Part shown: positions 23,901-31,200 of the stretch, piece after piece | Layout: every line of letters begins with the position of its first letter | Numbering within the stretch: position 1 is the stretch's first letter | NCBI GenBank assembly: GCA_014377625.1 | Contig: JACMPG010000341.1 | Span: 1 to 42,220, forward strand | Origin: Spirosoma sp. | GTDB taxonomy: Bacteria; Bacteroidota; Bacteroidia; Cytophagales; Spirosomataceae | Direction: 5' to 3' | DNA: 42,220 nucleotides | Made by a program: the position numbers and the translations under genes | The notes under the pieces: model-generated | Seen by the model: only the letters and a program-made list of their open reading frames with translations | Told to the model about the DNA's origin: nothing | Databases searched by the model: none

Positions 23901-24033
23901 AGTTTTCCGACGCGCCGTTGAGGTTGGTATTCTGGTACGCGCCAATAAGCAACCCGCCCGTAAGCAGACCAGCCACCGACAGCGCGAGTGACCGGCGCAA
24001 CCGTATTGATGTTGGCAGAGATGAGTTGTTCAT
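20917..24033 (-). CDS. PVC-type haem-binding CxxCH protein: beta-propeller, HEAT repeats, cytochrome c
   Basis: A 1038-residue exported protein with an N-terminal hydrophobic segment (LALSVAGLLTGGLLIGA). Residues about 45-450 form a sorbosone-dehydrogenase-like beta-propeller: DIDVDERGRVWVCEAYNYRP, DRIVILEDTDGDGKADVSKVF, GLWVKGNQ-like segments, WFRPADVCVAPDGSLIIADWYDPGVGGH. Residues about 460-880 are HEAT-type helical repeats (NPNMNIRYAGWQALHEMG and later units). The end is a cytochrome c module with CSVCH at 914-918 and a heme-side GPKLSEIG. Such proteins are thought to oxidise sugars or sugar alcohols in the periplasm. The enzyme activity here is inferred, not shown. Probably an operon with the isomerase-like gene downstream. 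Confidence 0.9.
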   Translation of the reverse strand: MNNSSLPTSIRLRRSLALSVAGLLTGGLLIGAYQNTNLNGASENYLTRLFAQLTDDDKHDPKYAVGSLKVADGLEATLFAAEPMLTNPTDIDVDERGRVWVCEAYNYRPAINGNPTHKDGDRIVILEDTDGDGKADVSKVFYQDPSIESPLGIWVKGNQVIVSDSPNVWILTDDNGDDKADRKELLFSGVGGEQHDHGMHTFVFGPDGKWYFNFGNEGKQLMDKDGKPVIDIVTGKAVNPQNFKQGMVFRCDPGGTNVEMLGQNFRNNYEVAVDSYGTLWQSDNDDDGNKGVRINYVMEYGNYGYTDELTGAGWRANRTNLEAEIPLRHWHLNDPGSIPNLLQTGAGSPTGIIVYEGKLLPEIFQNQVIHCDAGPNVVRSYPVQPDGAGYKASIVNLLEGVRDQWFRPADVCVAPDGSLIIADWYDPGVGGHQAGDQNKGRIYRVAPPQSPYKMPKVDVTTTGGAIDALQNPNMNIRYAGWQALHEMGTKAEKPLSKFYKTTTDPRQKARALWLLSKLPDNKGQKYVMAALKETDPNLRITALRASRQMGTDATIAAVKQLANDSDKQVLRECAIALHRNKSTEAPGLWAQLADKHDGKDRWYLEALGIGANGQWDSYYAAWLKQMTNDPIANAGGRDVVWRARTAESVPMLAKLAGDKTVDLNQRLRYFRAFDFNPGATEKSNALLTILQANTGSPDVTELALRHLDPAFVKTSPVAQQALKNLMDKKHGTAEYIELVSRYEPVSENARLRDLAVAKPLENVGGDAARQLLKQKGGSMAWAVIDGNDTEAAQNMILAVRRIGSKESLEMLKTVALDEKRPVALRREAVRAMGSSEDGQDMTIALLKSGDIKGDYKAVAVQGVSGAWRKKIRTDAAAFIDGGVAGDTKKLPPMTELLAMNGDASKGITVFKTNCSVCHQVNGEGMDFGPKLSEIGSKLPKEGQYLAILHPDAGISFGYEGWEVKFKDGSTMTGIVSSKTETDLMMKFPGGVVQNYKTADVKSMKKMDSSMMPSGLTDAMSTQELVNLVAYLDSLKKKS

Positions 24034-24150
24034 ACAGAAAATAGAGTTGAGAATGTATTGTACTTATACCCGTAAATATAGTCAGAAACGGAGTGTTAGC
24101 GGGCTAACATGTTGTATATCTGTTTTGTGCAGATAAAGACGGGCGGGGCA

Positions 24151-24190
24151 AAAAAATACCGTCAGCCGGGTAGAGCTGACGGTATTTTTT
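24151..24190. terminator. Strong bidirectional hairpin terminator
   Basis: 16-bp perfect stem: A6 plus TACCGTCAGC (24151-24166) pairs with GCTGACGGTA plus T6 (24175-24190). The palindromic repeat at 24191 starts directly after it. No plus-strand gene precedes it; on the minus strand it ends transcripts coming from lpdA. Confidence 0.85.
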
Positions 24191-24279
24191 ATTTGTCATG
24201 CCGACGACAGGAGGAATCTCAATGTAATTGGTAAGCCTATCACTACATTGAGATTCCTCCTGTCGTCGGAATGACAAAT
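24191..24279. repeat. Palindromic repeat, GTCATTCCGACG family, copy 1
   Basis: 36-base arms (24191-24226 / 24244-24279) with one mismatch and a 17-base loop. The core GTCAT(T/G)CCGACGACAGGAGGAATCT is shared with the element at 39026-39109. It lies between lpdA and the terminator at 24151. Confidence 0.85.
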
Positions 24280-24298
24280 AGCGCGAAATGACAAAAAC

Positions 24299-25699
24299 CT
24301 ACAAGTGAATCGCTTCGCCGTAGGCGGCTTCGGTAGCGTCTTTGATGGCTTCCGACATGGTTGGGTGCGGGTGCACCGTGTGGAGAATTTCCTGGCCGGT
24401 CGTTTCCAGTTTGCGGGCTGCAACAACCTCAGCAATCATCTCGGTGACGTTCGTGCCGATAAGGTGTGCCCCCAGAAACTCGCCGTATTTGGCGTCGAAA
24501 ATTACTTTTACGAACCCTTCCGGCACACCAGCGGCTTTGGCCTTGCCCGACGCCGTAAAGGGAAACTTACCCACTTTTAACTCATAACCAGCTTCGCGGG
24601 CGGCTTTCTCGGTGTACCCCACCGATGCAATTTCGGGGATGCAGTACGTACAGCCGGGAATGTTGTTGTAGTTCAGTGGCTCAACGTGCGGCAGACCGGC
24701 AATCTTCTCAATGCAGATAATGCCCTCTGCCGACGCTACGTGCGCCAAGGCCTGCCCTTTCGTACAATCGCCGATGGCGTAGTAACCTTCAACGTTGGTG
24801 CGGTAATAATCGTCAGTTACGATCTTGCCTCGTTCGGTGCTGATGCCAACGTCTTCGAGGCCAATGTTTTCGATATTCGCGGTGACGCCCGCTGCCGAGA
24901 GTACAATGTCCGCGTCAAACGTCTTCTCACCCTCCGGGGTTTTGGCCGTTACCACGCAGCCTTTACCGCTCGTATCGACCTTCGTTACTTCCGAACTGGT
25001 GAATAACTGAATACCCAGTTTCTTGTACTGCTTGGCCAGTTCTTTCGAAATGTCCTCGTCTTCGACCGGTACTATGTTGGGCATGAACTCAATGATCGTC
25101 ACCTTCGTACCCATGCTGGCATAAACGTATGCAAACTCGACGCCGATAGCTCCCGAACCGATCACGACCATCGAATCGGGCCGTTTTTCGAGGGTCATGG
25201 CTTTGCGGTATTCAATCACCTTTTCGCCGTCGATTTTAACGGCGGGCAGTTCGCGGGCGCGCCCACCGGTGGCAATGATGATGTGTTTGGCCTCGTAGTC
25301 GGTGGTTTTACCGTCGGCGGCAGTTACGGCTACTTTCTTACCGGGTTTTACGTTGCCGGTACCGTCGATGACGTCGATTTTATTCTTCTTCATCAGGAAC
25401 TGTACGCCCTTGCTCATGCTATTGGCCACGCCCCGGCTCCGCTTAATAACGGCTCCGAAATCGGCTTCGGCCTCACCCTGTATGGTAATGCCATAGTCTT
25501 TGGCATGTTTGATATACTCAAACACCTGCGCCGATTTCAATAACGCCTTTGTAGGAATACAGCCCCAGTTGAGGCAGATGCCGCCGAGGCTTTCGCGCTC
25601 GACAACGGCGGTTTTCAAACCCAACTGCGAGGCCCGGATCGCGGCAACATATCCGCCCGGTCCGCTGCCAACCACGATTACATCGTACTGTGAAGCCAT
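24299..25699 (-). CDS. lpdA: Dihydrolipoyl dehydrogenase
   Basis: The 466-residue flavoprotein reoxidises lipoyl groups of 2-oxoacid dehydrogenase or glycine-cleavage complexes and makes NADH. Visible are the FAD-binding VVGSGPGGYVAAIRASQLG, the redox disulfide GGICLNWGCIPTKALL (C-x4-C), the NAD-binding VVIGSGAIGVEFAYVYASMG, the second FAD motif GYYAIGDCTKG, and the catalytic HPHPTMSEA (His-Glu dyad). The length is typical and the start is the only sensible Met. No E1 or E2 gene is adjacent. A minus-strand -7 element TACCTTTG lies at 25776-25783, without a clear -33. Confidence 0.97.
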   Translation of the reverse strand: MASQYDVIVVGSGPGGYVAAIRASQLGLKTAVVERESLGGICLNWGCIPTKALLKSAQVFEYIKHAKDYGITIQGEAEADFGAVIKRSRGVANSMSKGVQFLMKKNKIDVIDGTGNVKPGKKVAVTAADGKTTDYEAKHIIIATGGRARELPAVKIDGEKVIEYRKAMTLEKRPDSMVVIGSGAIGVEFAYVYASMGTKVTIIEFMPNIVPVEDEDISKELAKQYKKLGIQLFTSSEVTKVDTSGKGCVVTAKTPEGEKTFDADIVLSAAGVTANIENIGLEDVGISTERGKIVTDDYYRTNVEGYYAIGDCTKGQALAHVASAEGIICIEKIAGLPHVEPLNYNNIPGCTYCIPEIASVGYTEKAAREAGYELKVGKFPFTASGKAKAAGVPEGFVKVIFDAKYGEFLGAHLIGTNVTEMIAEVVAARKLETTGQEILHTVHPHPTMSEAIKDATEAAYGEAIHL

Positions 25700-25775
25700 T
25701 TTATGAATGAAAAATGAATAATAGAGAATGAATGATACCTGCCACGCGTAAGCTATTCAGGCCATTTTCAGAACG

Positions 25776-25783
25776 CAAAGGTA
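25776..25783 (-). promoter_or_regulatory. -7 element (TACCTTTG) of lpdA
   Basis: The plus strand reads CAAAGGTA. It lies 77 bases upstream of the lpdA start. The -33 region has no TTG at the right spacing, so support is partial. Confidence 0.45.
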
Positions 25784-25845
25784 GGGCGAAAAGTTGGTAC
25801 AGGCCGGGCAGGTGGATGGAACAACACCCCCGTGTGTTTTTAGCG

Positions 25846-25853
25846 TAACTTTG
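25846..25853 (+). promoter_or_regulatory. -7 element (TAACTTTG) of prfB
   Basis: Matches TAnnTTTG and lies 138 bases before the prfB start, implying a long leader that contains the inverted repeat at 25864-25962. The -33 match is poor. Confidence 0.45.
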
Positions 25854-25863
25854 CAATTGGTTT

Positions 25864-25962
25864 GTTGTTACGCAGAGATTCACGGAGGGAAACAGAGATT
25901 CGCAGAGAATAGATAAATGCTCCGCGTATCTCATTTTTCTCCCCGCATCTCTGCGTAACAAC
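25864..25962. repeat. Inverted repeat in the prfB leader
   Basis: Perfect 16-base arms GTTGTTACGCAGAGAT (25864-25879) and ATCTCTGCGTAACAAC (25947-25962). The stretch between has further ACGGAG / CAGAG-type short repeats. TCTTTTTCTC follows on the plus strand, so it could fold as a terminator-like attenuator in the prfB leader. Confidence 0.75.
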
Positions 25963-25990
25963 TCTTTTTCTCAAAACAAACGACAAGTTC

Positions 25991-27068
25991 ATGACAACTG
26001 ACCAGTTGACCGACTTGAGGGCCAGAGTAGAGGCCCTGAGGAGGTATCTTTGACTACGATGCCAAAAAAGAACAATTAGCTGACCTCGAACAACAGACCT
26101 TCCAGCCCGAATTCTGGACCGACTCTGCCCGTGCCGAGGGCGTGATGAAACAGGTTCGCGTCCTTAAAGGCTGGACCGGTGGCTACGAAAAACTCAATAG
26201 CCAGTTCGGCGACCTCGAAACGCTGTTTGAATTCTATGAAGCGGGCGACGTTGATGAAACCGAAGTTGACGCCGAAGGGCTGAAAGTAGCTGACACGCTC
26301 GACGACCTTGAACTCAAGAAAATGCTCGGCAACGAAGAGGACCAGCTCAGTGCCGTGCTGGAAATCAACGCGGGCGCGGGCGGTACCGAAAGCCAGGACT
26401 GGGCCGATATGCTCTACCGGATGTACATGCGCTGGGCCGAAAAACATGGCTACGCCCTCAAACAGGTCGATTATCAGGCAGGCGATACGGCGGGCATCAA
26501 ATCGGCCACAATTGAAGTGGATGGCGCACTCGCCTACGGTTTTTTAAAATCGGAGAACGGCGTGCACCGGCTCGTGCGCATCTCGCCGTTCGACTCCAAC
26601 GCCCGGCGGCATACGTCATTCGCGTCGGTATTTGCCTATCCGCTGGTTGACGATACCATTACGATTGAGGTGAACCCGGCTGATATCCGGTGGGATACGT
26701 TCCGGTCGGGTGGCGCGGGTGGCCAGAACGTAAACAAGGTCGAAACCGCTGTGCGGCTGCACCACGCACCGTCGGGGCTGGTTATTGAGTGTCAGCAGGA
26801 ACGCAGTCAGTTAATGAATAAGGAAGTGGCGATGCGCCTGCTCAAGTCCAAACTCTACGAAATTGAGGTCCAGAAGCGCAACGCGGCCCGCGACGAAGTA
26901 GAAGCCGGGAAGCAGAAAAATGAGTGGGGGTCACAGATTCGTAGCTACGTCCTGGACGACCGGCGCGTGAAAGATCACCGCACCGGCCACCAAACGTCCA
27001 ACACCGACGCCGTGCTGGATGGCGACATCGACCCATTTATCAAAGCGTTTCTGCTGGGGCAGGAATAG
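25991..27068 (+). CDS. prfB: Peptide chain release factor 2, with programmed +1 frameshift
   Basis: The gene is read in two frames. Codons from ATG 25991 give 20 residues ([20 protein letters not shown]) and reach CTT TGA. The signal AGGAGG-TATCTTTGAC (26039-26054) is the conserved RF2 frameshift site: an internal Shine-Dalgarno, a slippery CTT and the UGA stop at 26051-26053. After a +1 shift at 26051 reading continues from GAC at 26052 as [15 protein letters not shown] and runs to 27068, total 358 residues. The protein terminates at UGA and UAA: SPF tripeptide in [13 protein letters not shown], and GGQ loop in [21 protein letters not shown]. Release factor 2 shortage at the UGA promotes the shift, an autoregulatory loop. 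The later ATG at 26142 is not the real start. Confidence 0.96.
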
Positions 27069-27086
27069 GTGTAGGTTGGATAATAT

Positions 27087-27211
27087 CTGAACCAATGTCT
27101 GAATCAGGATTTTTCAGGATTGAAAAGATTCCCAAGATTTGCTGACACGTTGCACTTCCCGTAAATCTTCTTAATCTTGAAAAATCCTGGTTCAGACATT
27201 CCCGGTTCAGA
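27087..27211. repeat. Inverted repeat of the CAGGATTTTTCAGGATT type
   Basis: The left arm (27087-27131) and right arm (27164-27211) are about 45 bases and pair with a few mismatches. Both contain CAGGATTTTTCA(A/G)GATT and a CTGAACC..AATGTCTGAA end. The centre holds a short GC-poor stretch. The right arm runs into the start of the GDSL hydrolase reading frame. Confidence 0.8.
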
Positions 27212-27812
27212 CAGACTGACGTATCTGGCCCTCGGCGACTCGTACACCATTGGCGAAAGCGTGTTGGTCAATGACCGGTGGCCGGTGCAACTCGCGGGTT
27301 TACTGCGCCAGATTAACATAAACGTAACGGACCCCGACATCATTGCCTGCACCGGCTGGACAACCGCCGAATTGCAGGATGCTATCTCGAAAAGCGACAA
27401 TCAGAAAAAGTACAATCTGGTGTCACTGCTGATTGGCGTCAACAACCAGTACCGGGGCCAGCCCCTGCCCATCTACCGAACCGAATTTCGGGGATTACTG
27501 CAAACCGCCATTGCCTTTGCCGATGGGAAAGCCGGGCACGTTGTTGTGCTGTCCATTCCCGACTGGGGTTACTCGCCATTTGCGCAGGGTCGGGACAAAG
27601 CCATGATTTCCAAAGAAATTGACCAGTTCAACGCCATTGCGCAGGATGAGTGCCAGCGGGCAAACGTCGCGTTTATAAATATTACCCCTACCACCCGCCA
27701 GTTTACAGGCAATACGGAGTTTGTCAGTGATGACCTGCACTATTCGGGGCTGCACATGCGCCGGTGGGCCGAGCAGGCATTGCCAATTATTAAGCCGCTA
27801 CTGGCACCGTAA
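27177..27812 (+). CDS. SGNH/GDSL-family hydrolase
   Basis: A 211-residue esterase/lipase-like protein. It shows block I YLALGDSYTIGE (catalytic Ser in GDS), block III LIGVNNQYRG (Gly and Asn), and block V near the end DDLHYSGLHMRRWAEQA (Asp-x-x-His dyad). Block II is the G in ACTGWTTAEL. No signal peptide. The catalytic set is complete. The first possible start is TTG at 27177, inside the right arm of the inverted repeat; an in-frame TAA lies at 27162, and no ATG or GTG precedes the GDS block. The first residues (about 15) therefore come from the repeat. The 3' end overlaps the membrane gene (minus strand) by 23 bases. Confidence 0.85.
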   Translation: MKNPGSDIPGSDRLTYLALGDSYTIGESVLVNDRWPVQLAGLLRQININVTDPDIIACTGWTTAELQDAISKSDNQKKYNLVSLLIGVNNQYRGQPLPIYRTEFRGLLQTAIAFADGKAGHVVVLSIPDWGYSPFAQGRDKAMISKEIDQFNAIAQDECQRANVAFINITPTTRQFTGNTEFVSDDLHYSGLHMRRWAEQALPIIKPLLAP

Positions 27813-28497
27813 TGGTCGTTGGTTTGGCTCCGAACTTGCCTTTGTAATGCGTTATGGTACGGCCAATCAGGACCCCGCCAATGAGGGCCGGAGCTACCCA
27901 GCTTATCGCCCCCATCCAACCAGGAGCATTATCAGGCAGCATTCGGTACACGTTATTGACCAGGAACGCGGTAAACGTAGCGATGTACGAGCCGCCCATC
28001 CGGGCAATATGATGATAGAACCAACGCATTTTCTCCGGCTTCGTGCCAAACGATTTATGATCGTGCCACGCGTTTCGGAAGGTTAGAAAGCCAAACACAA
28101 CAAACAAAAACGCGAAGACCGACAGGCCGCCTGTCAGGAGATACGTACCAAATACCGCCATGGCAACGCTAACGACCAGCGTACCGTACGTCAGCCATTT
28201 ATCGACCCGGGCGGGGCCAGATTTCTTTTGTTTAGTAGCCCGCCAGCCGGTCATACACAGGTAAAAACTGAATATAGCAATACCTGTCAGGAACAGACGC
28301 AGCATCTTGAATGGCTGCAATCCGCACAGTAGCAGAGCCGTTACCGCTACCGTAATCATGCAATAGACATACACCAACCCAGCACGATTATGCAACCGGC
28401 CACCTTTTTGGGCAAACATCGGAATTAAACCTACAATTAGCGCGGTGAAGCCAGCGGAGACGTGGATGATGAGGAGAGCAAGAATCAGCGTTTTCAT
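27790..28497 (-). CDS. DUF2306-like integral membrane protein
   Basis: A 235-residue protein with about seven membrane segments: LILALLIIHVSAGFTALIVGLIPMF, VYCMITVAVTALLLCGL, FLTGIAIFSFYLCMTGW, YGTLVVSVAMAVFGTYLL, VFAFLFVVFGFLTF, IATFTAFLVNNVY and WVAPALIGGVLIG. Conserved His residues occur in HVSAG, LHNRAG, HDHKSFG and YHHIARMGG. Such patterns suggest haem or quinone contacts, but this is not proven. I know the family only as an uncharacterised DUF. The start is the ATG at 28497 directly before the first segment. The 3' end overlaps the hydrolase gene tail-to-tail by 23 bases. Confidence 0.72.
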   Translation of the reverse strand: MKTLILALLIIHVSAGFTALIVGLIPMFAQKGGRLHNRAGLVYVYCMITVAVTALLLCGLQPFKMLRLFLTGIAIFSFYLCMTGWRATKQKKSGPARVDKWLTYGTLVVSVAMAVFGTYLLTGGLSVFAFLFVVFGFLTFRNAWHDHKSFGTKPEKMRWFYHHIARMGGSYIATFTAFLVNNVYRMLPDNAPGWMGAISWVAPALIGGVLIGRTITHYKGKFGAKPTTITVPVAA

Positions 28498-28631
28498 GGC
28501 CGTATTTGGTTGTGTTTGACTGATGCAAACGTACCGCAATGGCGTGACCTGCTGCAACGTTAAGGGCCAAACGGCATGGTTTGGGGCGTTTGACAAACAA
28601 AATCGGTGTTCGGGAAGCGGGCTGGGGTGGT

Positions 28632-29528
28632 TTACAAACCTTTCAGTTCAGCAACCAGCGTATCGTTGTACTGCCGCGACACGGGTACCGTGAAGTTTCC
28701 GTCTGACAAGTGCAGTTTATAGCCCTGCGCATTACCCGTTACGCGCTCAACCCGGTCGAGGTTAACGAGGTACGACCGGTGGCAGCGAACGATGTGCGGC
28801 TGATCGATTTGCCCGGCCAGGCGGCTCAGGCTGCTGCGTAGTAACGGTTTGCTGACTTTGTTGCCCTGCTGATACACGACCGTACAGTAATTGTCACTCG
28901 ATTCGATGTATAGCAGGTCGGTGATGTTCAGCGTCAGCGTATCTTTTTCGTTGTCAGCTACCAGTTTTATTGGTTTTTCAGTCAAATCTATCGAGTGGGT
29001 TTCAGCGGGTAAATCAGTGGTCATTCCTGGTGCTGACGAATACGCCGGAAACTGGGCAGCTGACTGACTATACTTTTTAAGTTGCCGAATGTAGTTGAAC
29101 AGCACGGCTCCGGCGGTTGGGAATACCCCCAGCAGGAACGTAACGAGAATCATGCTCAGCCAACCAACTACACCGGAGCCTCCTTCCTGATGCACCAGCC
29201 ACTCCAGATACAGCCGGTTGGCAATGGCAATGAGCAGGATATTAGTGGTGACAAACAGAATCTCACGGCCAACCGTCCAGCATTCGTCGGAGAACTGTCG
29301 TGGGAAGAGACGTACCCAGACAGTAAAAGTAAACGCCGTAATCACAAACGCGATCAGCCCAAAGCCCAGAATTTTCAGCGTTTTGTTGGGCGTTTCCCAA
29401 AGGGCTAACCCAAAAGGCTGAAACACCAGCAAAAATAACCCGATGAACAACCCAATAATAGCCGCCTGCCGCAGTTGCCGACCGGGCGAATCATGGCATG
29501 GATAGGGTTGGTTGAGCAGATCGAACAT
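28632..29528 (-). CDS. Membrane-anchored LytTR-family transcription regulator
   Basis: The 298-residue protein has four membrane segments in residues about 20-155 (AAIIGLFIGLFLLVFQPFG, ILGFGLIAFVITAFTFTVWV, ILFVTTNILLIAIANRL, WLSMILVTFLLGVFPTAGAV). A cytoplasmic linker follows, then a C-terminal LytTR domain (about 195-298) with LYIESSDNYCTVVYQQGN, HIVRCHRSYLVNLDRVERV and FTVPVSRQYNDTLVAEL. No receiver domain is present, so control must come through the membrane part or by proteolysis. It lies five bases downstream of the rhomboid protease gene, so the two are co-transcribed, which invites but does not prove release of the LytTR domain by intramembrane cleavage. Confidence 0.88.
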   Translation of the reverse strand: MFDLLNQPYPCHDSPGRQLRQAAIIGLFIGLFLLVFQPFGLALWETPNKTLKILGFGLIAFVITAFTFTVWVRLFPRQFSDECWTVGREILFVTTNILLIAIANRLYLEWLVHQEGGSGVVGWLSMILVTFLLGVFPTAGAVLFNYIRQLKKYSQSAAQFPAYSSAPGMTTDLPAETHSIDLTEKPIKLVADNEKDTLTLNITDLLYIESSDNYCTVVYQQGNKVSKPLLRSSLSRLAGQIDQPHIVRCHRSYLVNLDRVERVTGNAQGYKLHLSDGNFTVPVSRQYNDTLVAELKGL

Positions 29529-29533
29529 ACCCG

Positions 29534-30157
29534 TTAGAATAGCCGCCAGCTACTGATTTGCTCGATGAAACTGGGCAGCACCGCCGGATAGACCAGAATC
29601 ATGAACAGAACACCAAACACGGCCCCGTAAAAGTGCGCATCGTGGTTCACCCTCCCCCCCCCACGCCGACCTTCGTAGTAGGAATACGCCAGATACAGCC
29701 CACCGAAAATGAAACCGGGAATGCCAATGGGAATAAAGAACAGGTAGATCTTGTTGAGGGGCGCAATCAGGATAGATGCAAACAAAATAGCCGATACGCC
29801 CCCCGACGCACCCAGCGAGTTATAGCCCGGATTGTGGCGGTGCTTCAGAAACGATGGAATATCTGACACGATAATGGCCACCAGATAAAAACCGATCAGA
29901 TAGATAGGAGCACTCGCACCAAACAGCATCCCGAATATCTGCTCAATCAAGCTGCCAAAAAAGTACAGCGTCAACATATTGAAGATCAGATGTCCCCAGT
30001 CGGCATGGAGGAATCCCGATGTCAGCAGCCGGTAGTATTCACCCCGGTTAGCGGTCTGATACGGGTTCAGAATCCAACGGCTCATCAGCGATTGGTTTTG
30101 CCAGGCGGCAATACTGATACCAGCCGTAATGACGATTAGAATTGTGGTTGTACTCAT
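29534..30157 (-). CDS. Rhomboid-family intramembrane serine protease
   Basis: A 207-residue protein with six membrane segments. The catalytic Ser is in GASGGVSAI (G-x-S-G), the catalytic His in NHDAHFYGAVFG, and the HADWGHLIFNMLTLYFFGS helix is characteristic of rhomboids. Length is normal for the core six-segment type. It is followed after five bases by the membrane LytTR gene and preceded by the polyprenyl synthase gene (eight bases), all on the minus strand. Odd: a run of nine Cs on the plus strand (29654-29662), i.e. nine Gs in the coding strand encoding GRRGGGR, lies directly before the catalytic His segment. A slip there would remove the catalytic His. Confidence 0.9.
   Translation of the reverse strand: MSTTTILIVITAGISIAAWQNQSLMSRWILNPYQTANRGEYYRLLTSGFLHADWGHLIFNMLTLYFFGSLIEQIFGMLFGASAPIYLIGFYLVAIIVSDIPSFLKHRHNPGYNSLGASGGVSAILFASILIAPLNKIYLFFIPIGIPGFIFGGLYLAYSYYEGRRGGGRVNHDAHFYGAVFGVLFMILVYPAVLPSFIEQISSWRLF
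29654..29662. repeat. C9/G9 homopolymer inside the rhomboid gene
   Basis: Nine consecutive Cs (plus strand) encode the Gly-Gly-Gly stretch before NHDAHFYG. It is a possible phase-variable tract. Confidence 0.9.
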
Positions 30158-30164
30158 GGATTGA

Positions 30165-31136
30165 TTAGCTTTCGCGTTCGACTAACTGGCGGGCAAAATC
30201 GCCCAAAACCGCTTTTCGGGCGGGTTCGGCTACTACCTGCTCCAGATTGGCGAATCCACGTTCAAAATATTCATTGATGCGGCTCCGGGTAATTTGTCGG
30301 ATACCCAGCTGGTCATAAATAGTCGTCACAGCGGCTACTTTTTCGGCTTTGTTGAAGTTGGTGCGGGCCAGCCAGCCGGTGAGTTCATCGCGGATGGGGC
30401 CTGTGGCTTTTTCAAGGGCTTCGATAAGCAGGAAGGTTTTTTTGTTGGCAATGATGTCACCTCCTACCTGCTTACCAAACTTGGCCGGGTCGCCATATAC
30501 ATCGAGCAGGTCGTCTTTGAGTTGAAACCCGATACCGATGTTCACGCCACTCTCGTACAGATGCCGGTTAGTTTCGGCGTCGGCTCCGGCAATCAGTCCA
30601 CCCAGTTCAAGGGCATAACCCAGCAGCACCGAGGTCTTGAGCCGAATCATCTCAACATATTCAGCTTCGGTTACGTCCCAGCGGGTCTCAAAGTTCATAT
30701 CCATCTGCTGTCCTTCACACACCTCGGCGGCAGTCCGGCTGAAACGCGCCAATATGGATTTCAGCTTATCTACGTCTACATCGAGCAGCAGGTCATATGC
30801 ATTCACCAGCATCACATCGCCCGATAGAATTGCAATGTTGTCATTCCATTTTTCATGCACAGTTGGTTTCCCCCGGCGCAGCGGTGCCCGGTCCATAATG
30901 TCGTCGTGCATCAGGGTAAAATTGTGAAATACTTCCACGCCCAGGGCAGGACGAACGGCACGCTGCCAGTTATCGGTAAAGAGGTACGTGGACATCAGCG
31001 TCAGCAGCGGGCGCATCCGCTTGCCGCCGAGACTCATAATGTACCGAATAGGATCGTAGAGTTCGGGTGGGTGCTGCCCGTAGTCGGTGCGTTGGAGTTC
31101 AGTCTGGATCGCGTCAATAAAAACAGCGGGATTCAT
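30165..31136 (-). CDS. Polyprenyl synthetase (trans-isoprenyl diphosphate synthase)
   Basis: The 323-residue protein has the two Asp-rich motifs of trans-prenyltransferases: DDIMDRAPLRRGKPTVH (78-94, DDxxD form) and FQLKDDLLDVYGD (about 205-217). GGKRMRPLLTLMS lies near the N-terminus and the KKTFLLIEALE region follows. It condenses isopentenyl diphosphate with allylic diphosphates. The chain length cannot be told safely, but residues before DDIMD (VFHNFTLMH) are bulky, which fits a short or medium chain length. It is first in the run polyprenyl synthase, rhomboid and LytTR. Gap to the rhomboid start is eight bases. Confidence 0.92.
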   Translation of the reverse strand: MNPAVFIDAIQTELQRTDYGQHPPELYDPIRYIMSLGGKRMRPLLTLMSTYLFTDNWQRAVRPALGVEVFHNFTLMHDDIMDRAPLRRGKPTVHEKWNDNIAILSGDVMLVNAYDLLLDVDVDKLKSILARFSRTAAEVCEGQQMDMNFETRWDVTEAEYVEMIRLKTSVLLGYALELGGLIAGADAETNRHLYESGVNIGIGFQLKDDLLDVYGDPAKFGKQVGGDIIANKKTFLLIEALEKATGPIRDELTGWLARTNFNKAEKVAAVTTIYDQLGIRQITRSRINEYFERGFANLEQVVAEPARKAVLGDFARQLVERES

Positions 31137-31200
31137 GAGGCTGGGTTTTGGCTCAAAAATAAGGCAGAAAGCCCCAAAACCCTAACCAGCTCTGGTCCGT

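Noticed and set aside
24196-24435. 79-codon minus-strand frame overlapping the lpdA end
   Set aside because: It reads lpdA out of frame and then the palindrome; no independent evidence.
26142-27068. prfB starting at the ATG 26142
   Set aside because: Would lack the N-terminal domain. The frameshift site and upstream 20 codons explain the true start at 25991.
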